In this document: positions 9,545-19,561 of the stretch, piece after piece
How positions within the stretch are numbered: the stretch's first letter is position 1
How the letters are laid out: the number at the start of each line of letters is the position of its first letter
From: Leucosporidium creatinivorum
Lineage: Eukaryota > Basidiomycota > Microbotryomycetes > Leucosporidiales > Leucosporidiaceae
Assembly (NCBI GenBank): GCA_001600635.1
Contig: BCKL01000001.1
Span: 1-22,603, forward strand
Reading direction: 5' to 3'
DNA length: 22,603 nucleotides
Position numbers and translations under genes: made by a program
The notes under the pieces: generated by a model
The model's database searches: none
Told to the model about the DNA's origin: nothing
What the model saw: the letters and a program-made list of their open reading frames with translations, nothing else

Positions 9545-10685
9545 AACTCTCCCTTCGTCCAGCACCTCTGGCTTATCGACCTTCCCTCTGGAGATCCTCA
9601 TCCAAATCATGGACCGCGCTGCAGCCATCGAAGAGACTTGGGAGCGAGGACGACTCGCCGCCCGCCTCTGCCTCGTTAGCAAGCTCCTCCTCCCCTACGC
9701 CCAGGACCTACTCTACCGTGCCCCCAACATCGACTTCATGTCCATCGCCTGAAATCGCGGCCCTTCCATCATCAAGACGGAGTCGAACAGCCCCCTCCTC
9801 CGCCGTACGCTCGCCGAGGCGCCTCACCTGGCTTCGCTCGTCCGCCGATTCGACATTTGGACCAAGGTCTCTACTGAGCCGCTCAGACGATGCGCCCGCA
9901 CCTGTGGCACCGTCAAAGCCGAGCTCGCCCTTCTGTTTGCCCTCCCTCTGAGGATCCGAAGCCTCGAGCTCAACGACCGCGAGGCGTTCCCTGGACGCGA
10001 TGAAGGCGCCGATGTGACGGAGGGCATGGCCGAAGCTGCTTGCTCTCATGCGGTATGGTTGGACCAATTGGAGGAGCTCAAGATGGAGTGCTCGGGCGAC
10101 CATTTCTCAAGGCTGCTCGAGGCGCTCCCCAACCTGCAGAGGCTCTCCATCCCCTTAGACCTGATGATCAACAGGCAACAGGTCTACCCTCGGGAGGAGC
10201 TTGCGGTCCCCCTTCTGTCCTACGAGCAAGAGTCCAGCACCGGCGACATCTTCTGGCAATGCCTCGCCGGCTCGAGGGCTTCGCTTCGCCACCTCACCGT
10301 CTCGGCGCATCTCTTGTACAGCGACTCCCTCGACACCGGGCTACAGCGGTTCCAACAACTCCAGACTGTCTACGTCATCGTCGACAACGCTCGTAGTGGC
10401 CCTCTCCACTTTCAGGAAGTCGCCTCCGTCCTCGCCGACATCCCCACTCTCGGCACTCTTCGTCTCTCGCCCCACTGCGGCGTTCCCTCCGAACTTCCAC
10501 CATCTGTGCACACTCTACAGCTGGACGACCCTTACTACAACGTGTTCAACCTGGTCGACTTCATCAGCGGCGACGAGCATGGACTTCGGAGGCTCGAGTT
10601 GATCCGCTCGCGGGAGGAGGTGATGGAGTGGGAGGAGCTTATCATGGTGTGTGAGGGTCAGGGCGTAGACTTGAGGCTGGCGTGA
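9467..10685 (+). pseudogene. F-box / LRR gene (copy A2), disabled by a premature stop
   Basis: The frame from 9519 gives an F-box-like start (FPLEILIQIMDRAA... through LCLVSKLLLPYAQDLLYRAP). It hits TGA at 9750-9752, after 77 codons. The same frame then continues open for 310 codons to 10685, with clear homology to the minus-strand copy at 17615-18771 (shared HLASLV, LFALPL, LEELKM and LGTLRL segments). LRR-like repeats fill the second half. Only this one in-frame stop and the out-of-frame upstream ATGs of the 26-bp repeat disable it. Decay is therefore recent, or the TGA is a sequencing error or an allele. A shorter protein starting at ATG 10026 would lack the F-box. The gene is divergent from A1 and lies in tandem with the tRNA synthetase gene downstream. 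Confidence 0.75.
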
Positions 10686-10944
10686 ATATAGAGCAGTTGG
10701 GCGTCGGTCACCACCGTCTGCTGGCTCAGCGAAGCGCTGGCGAGAGAGTTCGGCGATGAGTGAGAGGGCTGCAAAGAGAGACAATGACCTGCACAGACCT
10801 CGGAAAATCCCGATGGTTCAGTCATATTGGATAATACCGACGAGTTCGGGAGCTCGACCCCTTTCGCCGATTTTGGGCCAGCCGGCGGATCAGAGTCAAC
10901 CAGGCTTGCTTTCACCCCACAACTCCTTGCCTACCTACACGACG

Positions 10945-11085
10945 ACGGTGGCCACTTTGTTCGCTCGTATCGGCCGCTCTACTCGACTCGTACCCCGCTA
11001 CAGCCCTTCTAAGCTCAGCTTCCGCTCCTTCACCTCTTCGCCCCGCTCTTTCGCCCCTTCGCCCTTCCTACAAGCCTACAGCAAC
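10945..11085 (+). promoter_or_regulatory. Possible non-AUG-initiated mitochondrial targeting extension of ArgRS
   Basis: Immediately upstream of and in frame with the ArgRS ATG lies a 47-codon open stretch. It is rich in Arg, Ser and Phe and has no Asp or Glu (VATLFARIGRSTRLVPRYSP... RSFTSSPRSFAPSPF), typical of a mitochondrial presequence. It is preceded by three successive ACG codons (10939, 10942, 10945). The third has A at -3 and G at +4. Yeast ALA1 (alanyl-tRNA synthetase) makes its mitochondrial form from tandem ACG codons, which is established. Use here is inference. The frame stays open up to ATGs at 10756 and 10813, so a longer AUG-started form is an alternative. Confidence 0.45.
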
Positions 11086-13760
11086 ATGTCTACTGGACTC
11101 CCTCCTCTTCCTTCCCTTCCCACACACGCCTCGCCCGAGCTGGCCGCCCTCGACGCCTTCAAGCTCGCGACGGCCAGCTTCCTCTCCAAAACGCTCGAGA
11201 TTCCCCTCGAGCAGGCGTACGAGGGTGTCGAGTCGGGCAAGACGGGCAAGAATGTCACGGGAGACTTTTTGATTGCTGTTCCTAGGTTCAGGCTCAAGGG
11301 AAAGCCTCAGGAGATCACTAAGAAGCTCGTCGACGCGGTAAGTTGGGCGCAAAGTGCGGTTTCGAGGTGTGCAGGAGCTCGGCAGGGTGTGCTGGAATGG
11401 CGCGGAGGATTGAGCAGGTCGAGTTGCATGTGTTGGAGGTACCGGCGGGCTCTCAGGCTGTCTCGGCGGTGTCGGCGCAAGCGGACGACGTTTCGCGGCG
11501 GATGGAGCTGAAGGTCTCGTGTATCCGGCCTGCAGCTGCTGGAGAGACTTCGAGCTCCGGAGAGTACTATCTGAGGTATCAGAGTAGATCACTGACCCTG
11601 TACCCGCTCCACAGTTCCAACCCGACGCCTACCTCTCGAGCATCTCGGCCAACGGCCCCTTCGTCTCCGTCACTTGCAACACCGAGCTCCTCACAAAGCT
11701 CGTCCTCGAGCAGATCAACTCCCTCACCTACCTCGCCCCCGCCGTCGCCGACATTGAGCCCACCTTCGCCCGCATGAACCTCAAGGACGACCCCAACTCC
11801 GAGGCTCCTCCCGCCGGTCTCTCTCTCCTCAAGAAGGGCGGCTACGGAACCAACCTTTCGGGTGCTGGAAAGACTGTTATCCTCGACTTCTCGTCGCCTA
11901 ACGTCGCCAAGCCCTTCCACGCTGGTCATCTTCGTTCGACCATCATCGGCGCTTTCCTCGCCAACCTGTACGAGGCCAACGGATGGGACGCCGTCAGGAT
12001 GAACTACCTCGGAGATTGGGGAAAGCAGTTTGGTCCGTCTATTCGCTGTTTCTGACCCATCTCGCCCTAGCTAACCTCCTTCTCGCCGAACAGGTATCCT
12101 CGCTGTCGGATTCGAGAAGTACGGAGACGACGAGAAGCTCCGCGAGGACGCCATCACTCACCTGTACGAGGTGTACGTCAAGATCAACAAGGATGGATCC
12201 GAGACTGGCACCAAGGTCAACCCCGAGACCGGCGCCGAGGAGTCGGATGGAGTCGCCACCGCTGCTGCTACTGCCGTTCACGACAAGGCTCGCGAGTTCT
12301 TTGTCGGCATGGAGAACGGTGAGCGGTCTTCCCAAGCACTCTTCTCGTACCTCGAAGCTGACCCTTCTTTTTTCTCTCAAAAGGCGACGAGACCTCGCTT
12401 GCTCTCTGGCGCAAGTTCCGCGATCTCTCAATCGCCAAGTACAAGGAGACCTACGCCCGCCTCAACATCTACTTCGACATCTACTCCGGCGAGTCGCAAG
12501 TCTCGACCAAGTCGCAGACCGACGCCGTCCAGCGTCTTCAGGACCTCGGCGTCGTCGAGGATTCGCAGGGAGCCCTCATCATCAACCTCGAGCCTTACAA
12601 GCTCGGCAAGACGATCATCAGGAAGAAGGACGGTACCTCGGTATACATCACTCGTGATATTGGAGCCGCGAAGGAGAGGTTCGACAAGTACAAGTACGAC
12701 AAGTCGCTCTACGTTGTCGCCTCCCAGCAGGAGCTCCACAACGCTCAGGTGAGCTTGTTCACTTCCTAGCCACACGAGGAGAGAGGAGAGAAGCTGACCT
12801 TCGCCCTGTCTCACTCCCGTCTATCCTTCCCTCCCCAACCACCCTCCTCCCGCGGCGCCTCTTCCCGCCAATAGCTCTACAAGATCCTCGACCTGATGAA
12901 GTACGAGTTCGCCGACCGCTGCGAGCACATCCAATTCGGCATGGTCCTCGGCATGTCGACTCGCAAGGGAACGGCCGTCTTCCTCGACCAGATCCTCAAC
13001 GAGTCCAAGGACGTCATGCACGAGCAGATGAAGAAGAATGAGGCCAAGTACAACGCTGTTGATGACCCCGAGGAGGTAAACTTGTGCTGTGAGAGGTGAG
13101 GTAGGGACTTCAGCTGACGAAGCGACCCTTCGCAGACCTCCGACAAGCTCGGAATCACCGCCGTCAAGATTCAGGATCTTTCGGGCAAGAGGTGAGGGTT
13201 TCGAGTGTCTCGCTGTGCCACTCGCGCTGACTTCTGCTTCTCGCCAGGATCAACAACTACAAGTTCGAGTGGTCGCGCATGACTTCCTTCGAGGGCGACA
13301 CGGGTCCGCTGCTTCCTTACTCGTGCTTCTCTTACCTCATCGCTGACTCGTCACTCCCACAGGACCCTACCTCCAATACGCTCACGTCCGTCTCTCCTCC
13401 GTCGAGCGCAAGAACGCCCCCGACGTGGTCCTCCCCCCTCCCTCCGAGCGCGCCGCCTCGATCAACACCACCCTCCTCTGCTCTGGCGCCGACTCGGACG
13501 CCAAGGCGCGCGACATCATCCTCCTCATCGCCTCGTACCCCGACGTCGTCAAGATGGCGTTCAAGAACCAGGAGCCCTCGACGATTGTCACCTTCTGCTT
13601 CAGGCTGTGCCATGCCATTTCGAGTGCGTGGGAGACGCTCATTGTTAAGGGACAGGAGAAGGAGGTTGCTCTCGCTAGGCTGTGGCTGTATGTTAGTGCT
13701 AAGGATGTGTTGGCGACGGCTATGAGGCTGTTGACCCTCGAGCCTCTGGAGAAGATGTAG
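11086..13760 (+). CDS. Arginyl-tRNA synthetase, eight exons
   Basis: Class I tRNA synthetase that charges tRNA-Arg with arginine using ATP. Exons 11086-11337, 11615-12032, 12094-12318, 12384-12748, 12875-13075, 13136-13191, 13248-13303 and 13363-13760 join in phase to 656 residues plus TAG. Yeast cytosolic Rrs1 is about 607. Residues 1 to about 160 match the ArgRS N-terminal tRNA-binding domain. The HIGH motif is HAGH at 186-189 ([14 protein letters not shown]), followed by [12 protein letters not shown]. The KMSKS-equivalent loop is MSTRKGT at 447. A DALR-type anticodon-binding domain with QYAHVR fills the C terminus. All seven introns carry a CTGAC branch word. Introns 2 and 7 have unusual GTCCG donors, fixed by frame and conserved protein sequence. 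The ATG at 11086 gives the cytosolic form; an upstream in-frame presequence suggests a mitochondrial form too. Confidence 0.95.
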
Positions 13761-14278
13761 ATGGCCTTGGTGGGAATGCATCTCGGTTACTAGTACTCGC
13801 GTTCGACTCGCCGGTTTTGCGAGATGAGACGCGAAGCTGTGCAAGAAGGAAGAGAAGCCGGAGAAGCGAATTTGCAGTCCGCCGAAGGCGAGAGATCAGC
13901 GCCGAACTCGTTAAGAGGGAACCCCTTTCAGCGAGGTTTCGACTGCGCACCTCACACTCGAGCTGGAGGAAGCCCATCCAGCTCATCGCTTGCGCCACGC
14001 CTCTGTCACGCTCGCTCTCTCGTCGGCGAGGTACAAGGCAAACACGAGGATCTCATTGCTAGGGCTAACTGCGAGGCACGAAAAAGGGAGGTCTGATCAA
14101 AGTAGCTACAGGTAGAAGACGAACGGGGATGCTAGAGACGGGGAACAAGGCGAACGGAGAGAGCACGAAGGGACGAAAAGGCGACGGTATACAGAGAATT
14201 AGTGGTGCTAGGTGCTAGAAAGATGATGGGGTGTGGTACAGTATATACTAGTCCGAATCGTCGCGTCGTGTGTTGGGT

Positions 14279-14280
<2 letters not shown>

Positions 14281-14310
<30 letters not shown>
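14281..14310. repeat. Trinucleotide microsatellite (CGT)10
   Basis: Ten perfect CGT units lie just downstream of the stop codon of the minus-strand transcription-factor gene, within its probable 3' UTR. Confidence 0.95.
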
Positions 14311-14323
14311 GAGCGGTGAGGAT

Positions 14324-14389
14324 CTGCTCGGCGAGGAGAAGAGAAGGTCAGCTCGTCGCTCTCATCGAAGCAGGGAGAAGCAAGCTCAC
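14324..14389 (-). other. Predicted 3'-UTR intron of the transcription-factor gene
   Basis: Three bases after the TGA stop comes a strong donor (GTGAGCTTGC). The branch word GCTGACC and the acceptor GCCGAGCAG follow, giving 66 nt. All three signals match the gene's neighbours. A splice junction this close to the stop would not be expected to trigger nonsense-mediated decay. Confidence 0.5.
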
Positions 14390-14392
14390 CAC

Positions 14393-16897
14393 TCAGACTC
14401 CACTCTTATGTCCCCTGATCCTCGCATGCCTAATCAACGCATCCTTCCTCGAGAACGTCCCACCACACCCCTTGCAAGTCCACTCCACCTTCTTAGCGAC
14501 CTTGCCTTCTGCCGTCTCTCCATGAATCGTTTCCCTATGCCTCGCCAAATCGTATGGACGGCGGAAGACGACTCCGCAGGTCGTGCCGTCCGAGTTTTGG
14601 TGGGGGCAGCGGATGGCGGTGGAGGAGGTGGAGTGGAGGGAGGAGGTAGGAGGGATCCGACGACGGCGCTTGTTGGGTGCTGGAGCTGTACGACGATGCG
14701 TAGAGGAGGAGGTAGAAGCGCGAGGAGCGTCCGAGTCGGATCCTGACCCGCCGCCGCCAGCGTGGAAGGACTCGCCGTCGCCTGCGTCCGAGCCCTCCGA
14801 GTCGGATCCAGCGTCGGCGAAGGGTGAGCGAGTGCGCTTGCGCTGACCGGCTGTTGAGCGGGCGGGTCGGCCAGAGGCGGTGATGGATGACGTAGAGGCG
14901 TGGGGGACGTAGTCCTCGTCGTCCTGCTCCTCCTTCTCGACTGTGTGAGCGCGAGCCGAGCCTGCTCGAGCCGAGGAGCGAGAAGGGAGGGAAGCGACTT
15001 CGTCATCGACCTCACCCTCTGCGTCGGCGTCCTCCTCGTTCTCGCCAGCCTCGTCGTCTGGTACGGGATCGTCGACGTGGTGCAGAAGGTCGAGGGCTCG
15101 GCGGGCGGAGGGCCGCATGTGGTCGTGAGCGGTCGCCGAGGGGGAGTTGCGGGTTGGCGCGGGAGCGGGAGGGATGAAGAGGGACGTCGAGGCGGGAGTG
15201 GTAGGAGGAGGAAGATGTGTAGGGCGGGTAGCAGTCGAGGGAGGAGGAAGAGTCGGCTTGGTGTCCTCGTCGAATTGGCCAATCACGCCTCCATCGTCGA
15301 CCTCGTCGTCCGAGCTCGACTCTTGGTGATTCCTCAGATCGCTCATACCGACGACGCCATCCTCCTGCTTCACCACCGGCGAATCCTCATCATCATCTCC
15401 CTCCTCAGAGCCCTCGTCGTCCTCTCCATTCCCATCATCTCCGCTCGCTTGTCGACGATCCTTCCAGCTGACGGCGTTCTGCGGTACAGCGAACGGATGA
15501 GGCTTCCTCGCCGATCCGAGGAGGGAAGCATTGTGAGGTGAGGTCGAAAGGACGGCTCCGCCGGGCGAGGAAGCTCGGGAAGGGGAGGCCGAGTGGGAGG
15601 TCGATAGAGGGGGAGGGGTCCTCGCGGCGATGGGCTGGGACGCAGCTCGAGGGATAGGAGCGAATAGCGAAGCGCCTACGCCGAAGGGCGATCCTGCTGC
15701 GCCGGAGGGATGCAGGCGATGGTCGACGTCCTCGTAATCGAGGAAGGCCTCCTGCGGGCTGACCGTCTTGCGCATCATCTCGTCCTGGTCCCTCTGCTGC
15801 TGCTGGGAGAGCTGCTGCAACGCTGCGAGAGGATGGTGCTGAGGCGATGGGGGAAGGTCGGCGATCTTGGAACCGAATGACGAAGGTTGACGAGGAGGGT
15901 TGGAGGAGAGGGCGAGGGCTCGGAGCGGTCCTTTGATGTTGTCCAGGTCGACGCCATGGAGGTCTCGCCTGACTCTATCCAGTAGATCTTGCTGCTCGGG
16001 CAACGACAGCGGATGGTCGGTCGAAGGCGAGCGAGCCCCCGCGTTAAACGAGTTCCCCACAGCGAAGGCGGGAGGCGGGGGAGGAGGAGGAGCGAACGGG
16101 TTCTGGAGGCAGTCGGAGGGTTGGCCGTACAGCGTTGGTACGAACGATTGCTGGTCCTTGAATTCCTGAGTCCTGCGCCGAATGGGCTTGCGGAACGACG
16201 GGACGGGAACGGAGGAGGAGCGTTCGTTGCGCTGGGTGTAGGCCGACGAGTGTAAGAAGGGAAGCGAGTAGGTGTTGGGCGGGGAAAAGTCTGTCGGCGA
16301 GTCGGGGATCAAGTCCGGCAAGGGAAGATCGTTGGCCGACGAAGAGGCGAGGGGACCAGCGCCGGCGCCGCCGAACAAAGGCGGCTCATCATCGCCAAAG
16401 AGCTGTACGTCGCCAAACGACGGCTGCTGGACTACCGAGCGCGGTTTGCCCAATGGTACTGCTCCCCCATAGTCGCCCGCCGAGTAAGGGTACATGTCCT
16501 GGCCGAACAGAGACGAATCCCAGGGAGCGAACCCGTGACCCTGGTCGTCGCTCTGCGGGAGCTTATCGCTGTGGTAAGAGGGCGTTGTAGAAGAGTAGAG
16601 GGAGTGCTCGTCCCAGTCGAGTGTATTGTCGTACAGAGACGAGTTGAGAAAGAGGGATTTGAACGCTGCGATGATGGGAGGAAGCGGAAAGCCCGAGTGA
16701 GCGAAGTGCGTCTGTTGAGTGCTCGGTGAGATCATCACTAAGGACTTACTCGACAGTGCTGTAGCTTGGTAGGCTTGTATAGCAGAGAGCTGTAGGTGTG
16801 TAGAAATGACTTTGGGAAAAGCGAGCGAGTGGTAAGAGGTCAAGACTCGGAGCGAGAGAAATGACTCCTCTTGCCTAAAGCGAGAGTTCGAGAACAA
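14393..16897 (-). CDS. C2H2 zinc-finger transcription factor, Rpn4-like
   Basis: This is an 834-codon frame with two C-terminal zinc fingers. Finger 1 is atypical, C764-X9-C774-X12-H787-X4-H792, with FRRPYDLARHRETIH. Finger 2 is C808-X2-C811-X12-H824-X5-H830, with FSRKDALIRH. The long first knuckle and the RPYDL-RH--TIH / FSR-DAL-RH pair resemble, from memory, yeast Rpn4, the activator of proteasome genes; other C2H2 factors remain possible. The rest is low complexity: a proline run near residue 273, a Gln-rich patch near 355-370, and acidic blocks near 485-520 and 609-635 that fit activation or degradation functions. An 84-nt intron (16666-16749, GTAAGT to ATCGCAG) probably interrupts the frame near the 5' end without shifting it, giving 806 residues. 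The true start is uncertain. The gene converges on the tRNA synthetase gene. Confidence 0.75.
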   Translation of the reverse strand: MFSNSRFRQEESFLSLRVLTSYHSLAFPKVISTHLQLSAIQAYQATALSSKSLVMISPSTQQTHFAHSGFPLPPIIAAFKSLFLNSSLYDNTLDWDEHSLYSSTTPSYHSDKLPQSDDQGHGFAPWDSSLFGQDMYPYSAGDYGGAVPLGKPRSVVQQPSFGDVQLFGDDEPPLFGGAGAGPLASSSANDLPLPDLIPDSPTDFSPPNTYSLPFLHSSAYTQRNERSSSVPVPSFRKPIRRRTQEFKDQQSFVPTLYGQPSDCLQNPFAPPPPPPPAFAVGNSFNAGARSPSTDHPLSLPEQQDLLDRVRRDLHGVDLDNIKGPLRALALSSNPPRQPSSFGSKIADLPPSPQHHPLAALQQLSQQQQRDQDEMMRKTVSPQEAFLDYEDVDHRLHPSGAAGSPFGVGASLFAPIPRAASQPIAARTPPPLSTSHSASPSRASSPGGAVLSTSPHNASLLGSARKPHPFAVPQNAVSWKDRRQASGDDGNGEDDEGSEEGDDDEDSPVVKQEDGVVGMSDLRNHQESSSDDEVDDGGVIGQFDEDTKPTLPPPSTATRPTHLPPPTTPASTSLFIPPAPAPTRNSPSATAHDHMRPSARRALDLLHHVDDPVPDDEAGENEEDADAEGEVDDEVASLPSRSSARAGSARAHTVEKEEQDDEDYVPHASTSSITASGRPARSTAGQRKRTRSPFADAGSDSEGSDAGDGESFHAGGGGSGSDSDAPRASTSSSTHRRTAPAPNKRRRRIPPTSSLHSTSSTAIRCPHQNSDGTTCGVVFRRPYDLARHRETIHGETAEGKVAKKVEWTCKGCGGTFSRKDALIRHARIRGHKSGV

Positions 16898-17614
16898 AAT
16901 GACTTGCTAAGTCAGCAATTCGCGCTCCCTCGCCCGACTCTTTTGCCGGCTCGCTGGGCCCTCGCTACTTATGTACCGCCTCGTCGAGTCAGCTTATATT
17001 ACAGCCTTACAAATATAGCTGCCCTCGCCTGCCGAGAGTACGCGCAAGCTGGTGGCTGGATCCGAAGCACTGACCGAACTTCGGCGTTCGTGGAGAGTGT
17101 CGGCAAGGCAGGGAAGCTTTGTTTGTACCCGTGTACAGCTCAAGGATCATCTATCTACATTGCCGCATCGCGCTGAAGCGCAGCAAGCTCCCCTTTCGCA
17201 GTCCAAGAGCCGCGCCAGCGCTCGATGCCCAGCGCCGAGCTCCAACAAGTCACCTCGGCTTTCTCGCATCGGCTTAGGGGACTCCGCAAGCATTCGCCTG
17301 ATGACTATAAGCTTGCTGGAGAACTCGCGCGAGCTTCCAAGCTACTTCTAGAACCTCCAAGCTCGCCTGCTGACCAGACCACCTCGCTGCTCACTCGGCT
17401 CTCGGCTTGCTTCTCTCATCGTGCTGGAAGGCCCCGATGACTGGAAGACGTGCAATACATCAGGCAAAGCTGCAAGTGTTTCCCGAGATCGCAAAGCAGC
17501 TCGGTCCTCCTCGATTCACTGATGCTGAGCTCGCCGAGAGACGACTCGACCGAGACTCGCCTTCACTGCACTTCGACTGATCACCAATACATGCGCCGAC
17601 GCTTTTACACTCCA
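16898..17614. other. Intergenic region, no supported gene
   Basis: This is the upstream region of the minus-strand transcription-factor gene and the downstream region of the decayed F-box copy. Short frames on both strands carry no recognisable motif. One exact GCGCCGAGCT word lies at 17232-17241. No tRNA or repeat array was seen, and no PACE element (GGTGGCAAA) was found. Confidence 0.6.
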
Positions 17615-18771
17615 TCAGACCAGCTCTATTAGCTTTACACCAGCCAGCTCGCACGCATCTCGAACCATATCCCGCTGTCGCCGCCCATTGAGGACCTCGC
17701 GAGCCCGTCGAGTGCGTGACCTTGAGCCTCCGAAGCTGGGGGTTGGGACAGGCCTTGATGTAGTCGACGAGGGTGGAGGGTTTGAAGGGATGGTCGAGGA
17801 GCTCGAAGGTGTGAAGAGCAGGGAGGAAGGGAGGCGGAGGGTGCCGAGTGAGGGAAGTTGCTGTACGGGGGCGTAGTCCCATACATCATTGAGTTCGAGG
17901 AAGGTGAGGTTGAGGAAGCGGGACCAGTAGTTCGTCGGCGATGCCTCGCTGTCGAAGTGGCTGACAGGAAGGGAAAGTCGGCGAAGAGAGTGAGTCGAGC
18001 CGGCGAGGAAGACTTGGAAAGTCTCCGGTGCATCTGACATCTCGATGTGGAAGGAAGACAGGGCTGTTGGGAGCTTGGGAAGCTCTTCAGGCCACGCGTT
18101 GACCCAGTCGAAGCCGACTCCGAGGCGGCGAAGGCCGGCAGTTGGAGGAGCGCCCAGTAAGCGTCGCCGGAGTGGTCCATCTTGAGCTCCTCCAGCCGGT
18201 CTTTCCAGGGCGCTTGAAGAACCACTTACGCCACACGCTCTAGCATCAACTCGGGGTCGCCTCGGCCGCAGTGATGGAAGGTGAGGCTGACGAGCGGGAG
18301 GGGCAAGGCGAAGAGCAACCCAAGCTCGGCCTCCAAGGAGTCGCAGTTGATCTCCCCCGGATATGGTGGAGTGAATTCAGAGTGGGTAGCCACATCGAGA
18401 TGAAGCTCGGAAACCAGTGATGCAAGATGAGGCGACTCGGACATAGTGCGCCGAAACGCGACGCTGCCGGCCACCGTATGGATACTGACGAGGTCGTAGG
18501 TCCGAGTGATGACGCAGTGCCAAATGTACTTGAGGTGCGGGGCCCGATACAGCGCCTCCTGAGCGAAAGGAAGGAGAGCTTTGCAGAGGTGGCAGAGGCT
18601 GGAGACGAGGTAGCGGTTGCGCCAGTCCTGCCGCAGACGAGGTAGTCAGAGACCCGAGGAGGCGTACTCGATAATGAGGGCGAGGAGTTCGAGGGGTAGA
18701 CGGGGAGAGGGCAGCTGCTGAGTTGTCGGCGAGGCGAGAGCCGACTGAGGAGAGGGCGAGGGGTCGGGCAT
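17615..18771 (-). pseudogene. F-box / LRR gene (copy B2), decayed
   Basis: This is homologous to the F-box gene at 9467-10685. The ATG at 18771 starts MPDPSPSPQ, and LPLELLALIIEYA is the F-box-like start. An in-frame TGA lies about 42 codons in, near 18643. A TAA lies at 18225-18227, next to the conserved DRLEELKMDHSGD segment. The frame shifts near 18130 (LLQLPAFA to RRLGVGFDW) and again near 17840. It returns to the third frame near 17700, ending with AGVKLIELV and TGA at 17615. Homology to the other copy continues through all pieces (HLASLV, LFALPL, LGTLRL), so this was a full-length gene. Two stops and about three frameshifts make it the most degraded of the four copies. The possible GTAAGT donor at the TAA has no acceptor at a usable distance. 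Confidence 0.85.
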
Positions 18772-19079
18772 TGCGGCCGAGGAGGAGGGAGAACTGCGAC
18801 CAGACAGCGGTTAGCACTGCTGTCAAAGGACTGTGACTCATCAGCGATACACCTCGAAGTTGACCGTAGCGACTAGAGTATCCGAAGTGAGCTTGCTCTG
18901 CGCCGAGGTCGCCGAATCGAGCTGCGAAGTGGAACATGAGCGTCAGCAGGAGAGTATAGATATACGCAGAGACTGCTTGCTTCCTCTCTTGCGACCTCGA
19001 GCGCCCCGTGGAACTCTCTACAGCCTGCAGAACCTCCTTGCCGTCCTCGCTGCGCCGGTCTCCCTACATCTGCGATCAC

Positions 19080-19561
19080 TTGATAAAGGGAGAGAAGCTC
19101 ACCTCAGCTTAGTAGACTACTGCTGTAGTGCTTGGCAGCTTCGTCCTAGGCCTTCCAGCTCGTTTCCAGCGATTCGAGAGCGCGCGACTAGAGGGCGCTC
19201 GAAAGCTGAGCGGGAGCTAGTGCGGTGGTAGAGCTTGCTAGAGCAGGCGCGGGCTGTACCGTTGTTCGATATCATGTAGGCGATTCGAAGCAGCCGAGAC
19301 GAGCCAAAGATGTAGGCGGAGCTCAAGCAGCGAATCGCTTCGACTTCGCCTTTCTCGCTCCTGCCGCTACCTCGAATTGGACTCGTCTCTCAGCTCCAAC
19401 ATCGCCTAAAGTATTCATAGGATCAGCTCGTCCTGCTAGGCTGTACAAGACCAGCCCTCTCGCATTCCAAGCTCGCCAGTTCGACGCGCTGAGCTTGGAC
19501 GCGTCGCTGCTGCTCGTTTGCTGTTCGTTTGCTGCTTGTCGTGACTGTTGAATCGCAAAAG
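19080..19561. promoter_or_regulatory. Divergent promoter spacer between F-box copies B1 and B2
   Basis: This is the reverse-complement counterpart of the spacer at 8650-9113. The block from about 19320 to 19375 differs from arm A by very few bases. The conserved UTR donor GTGAGCTTC of the leftward gene and the UTR donor GTGAGCTC of the rightward gene flank it. Short frames here mirror those in arm A but are not continued by coding exons. Confidence 0.55.
19498..19505. promoter_or_regulatory. MCB-like palindrome GACGCGTC upstream of F-box B1
   Basis: The perfect 8-bp palindrome containing ACGCGT lies downstream of a second GACGCGC element (19483-19489). The arrangement is conserved with 8702-8724. 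It sits about 60 nt before the first 5'-UTR donor, near the probable transcription start. MBF binding is inferred from the motif only. Confidence 0.45.

Larger units (their letters stand above)
6288..10685 (+). repeat. Arm A of a large inverted segmental duplication
   Basis: The order FAS1 3' fragment (+), F-box gene (-), divergent spacer, F-box gene (+) is repeated in mirror image at about 17615-21911. The outer edge is sharp: similarity starts at TGGTCAAAAGC (6288), inside a FAS1 exon. The sequence between FAS1 and the F-box gene is still alignable in patches, for example around GCGCTTTGCTG. The inner edge lies near the 3' end of the second F-box gene and is not sharp by eye. Confidence 0.85.
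13761..14392. other. Convergent intergenic region with 3' UTRs
   Basis: This region lies between the stop codons of two converging genes and shows no supported coding frame. It contains a trinucleotide repeat (14281-14310) and a predicted 3'-UTR intron of the transcription-factor gene (14324-14389). Confidence 0.7.

Noticed and set aside
15000-15541. Long plus-strand frames inside the transcription-factor gene
   Set aside because: They are antisense shadows of the acidic and Ser-rich coding sequence, without motifs.
18210-18227. GTAAGT in copy B2 as an intron donor that would remove the TAA
   Set aside because: The only nearby AG gives a 17-nt intron, and homology to the other copy resumes at once in the same frame.
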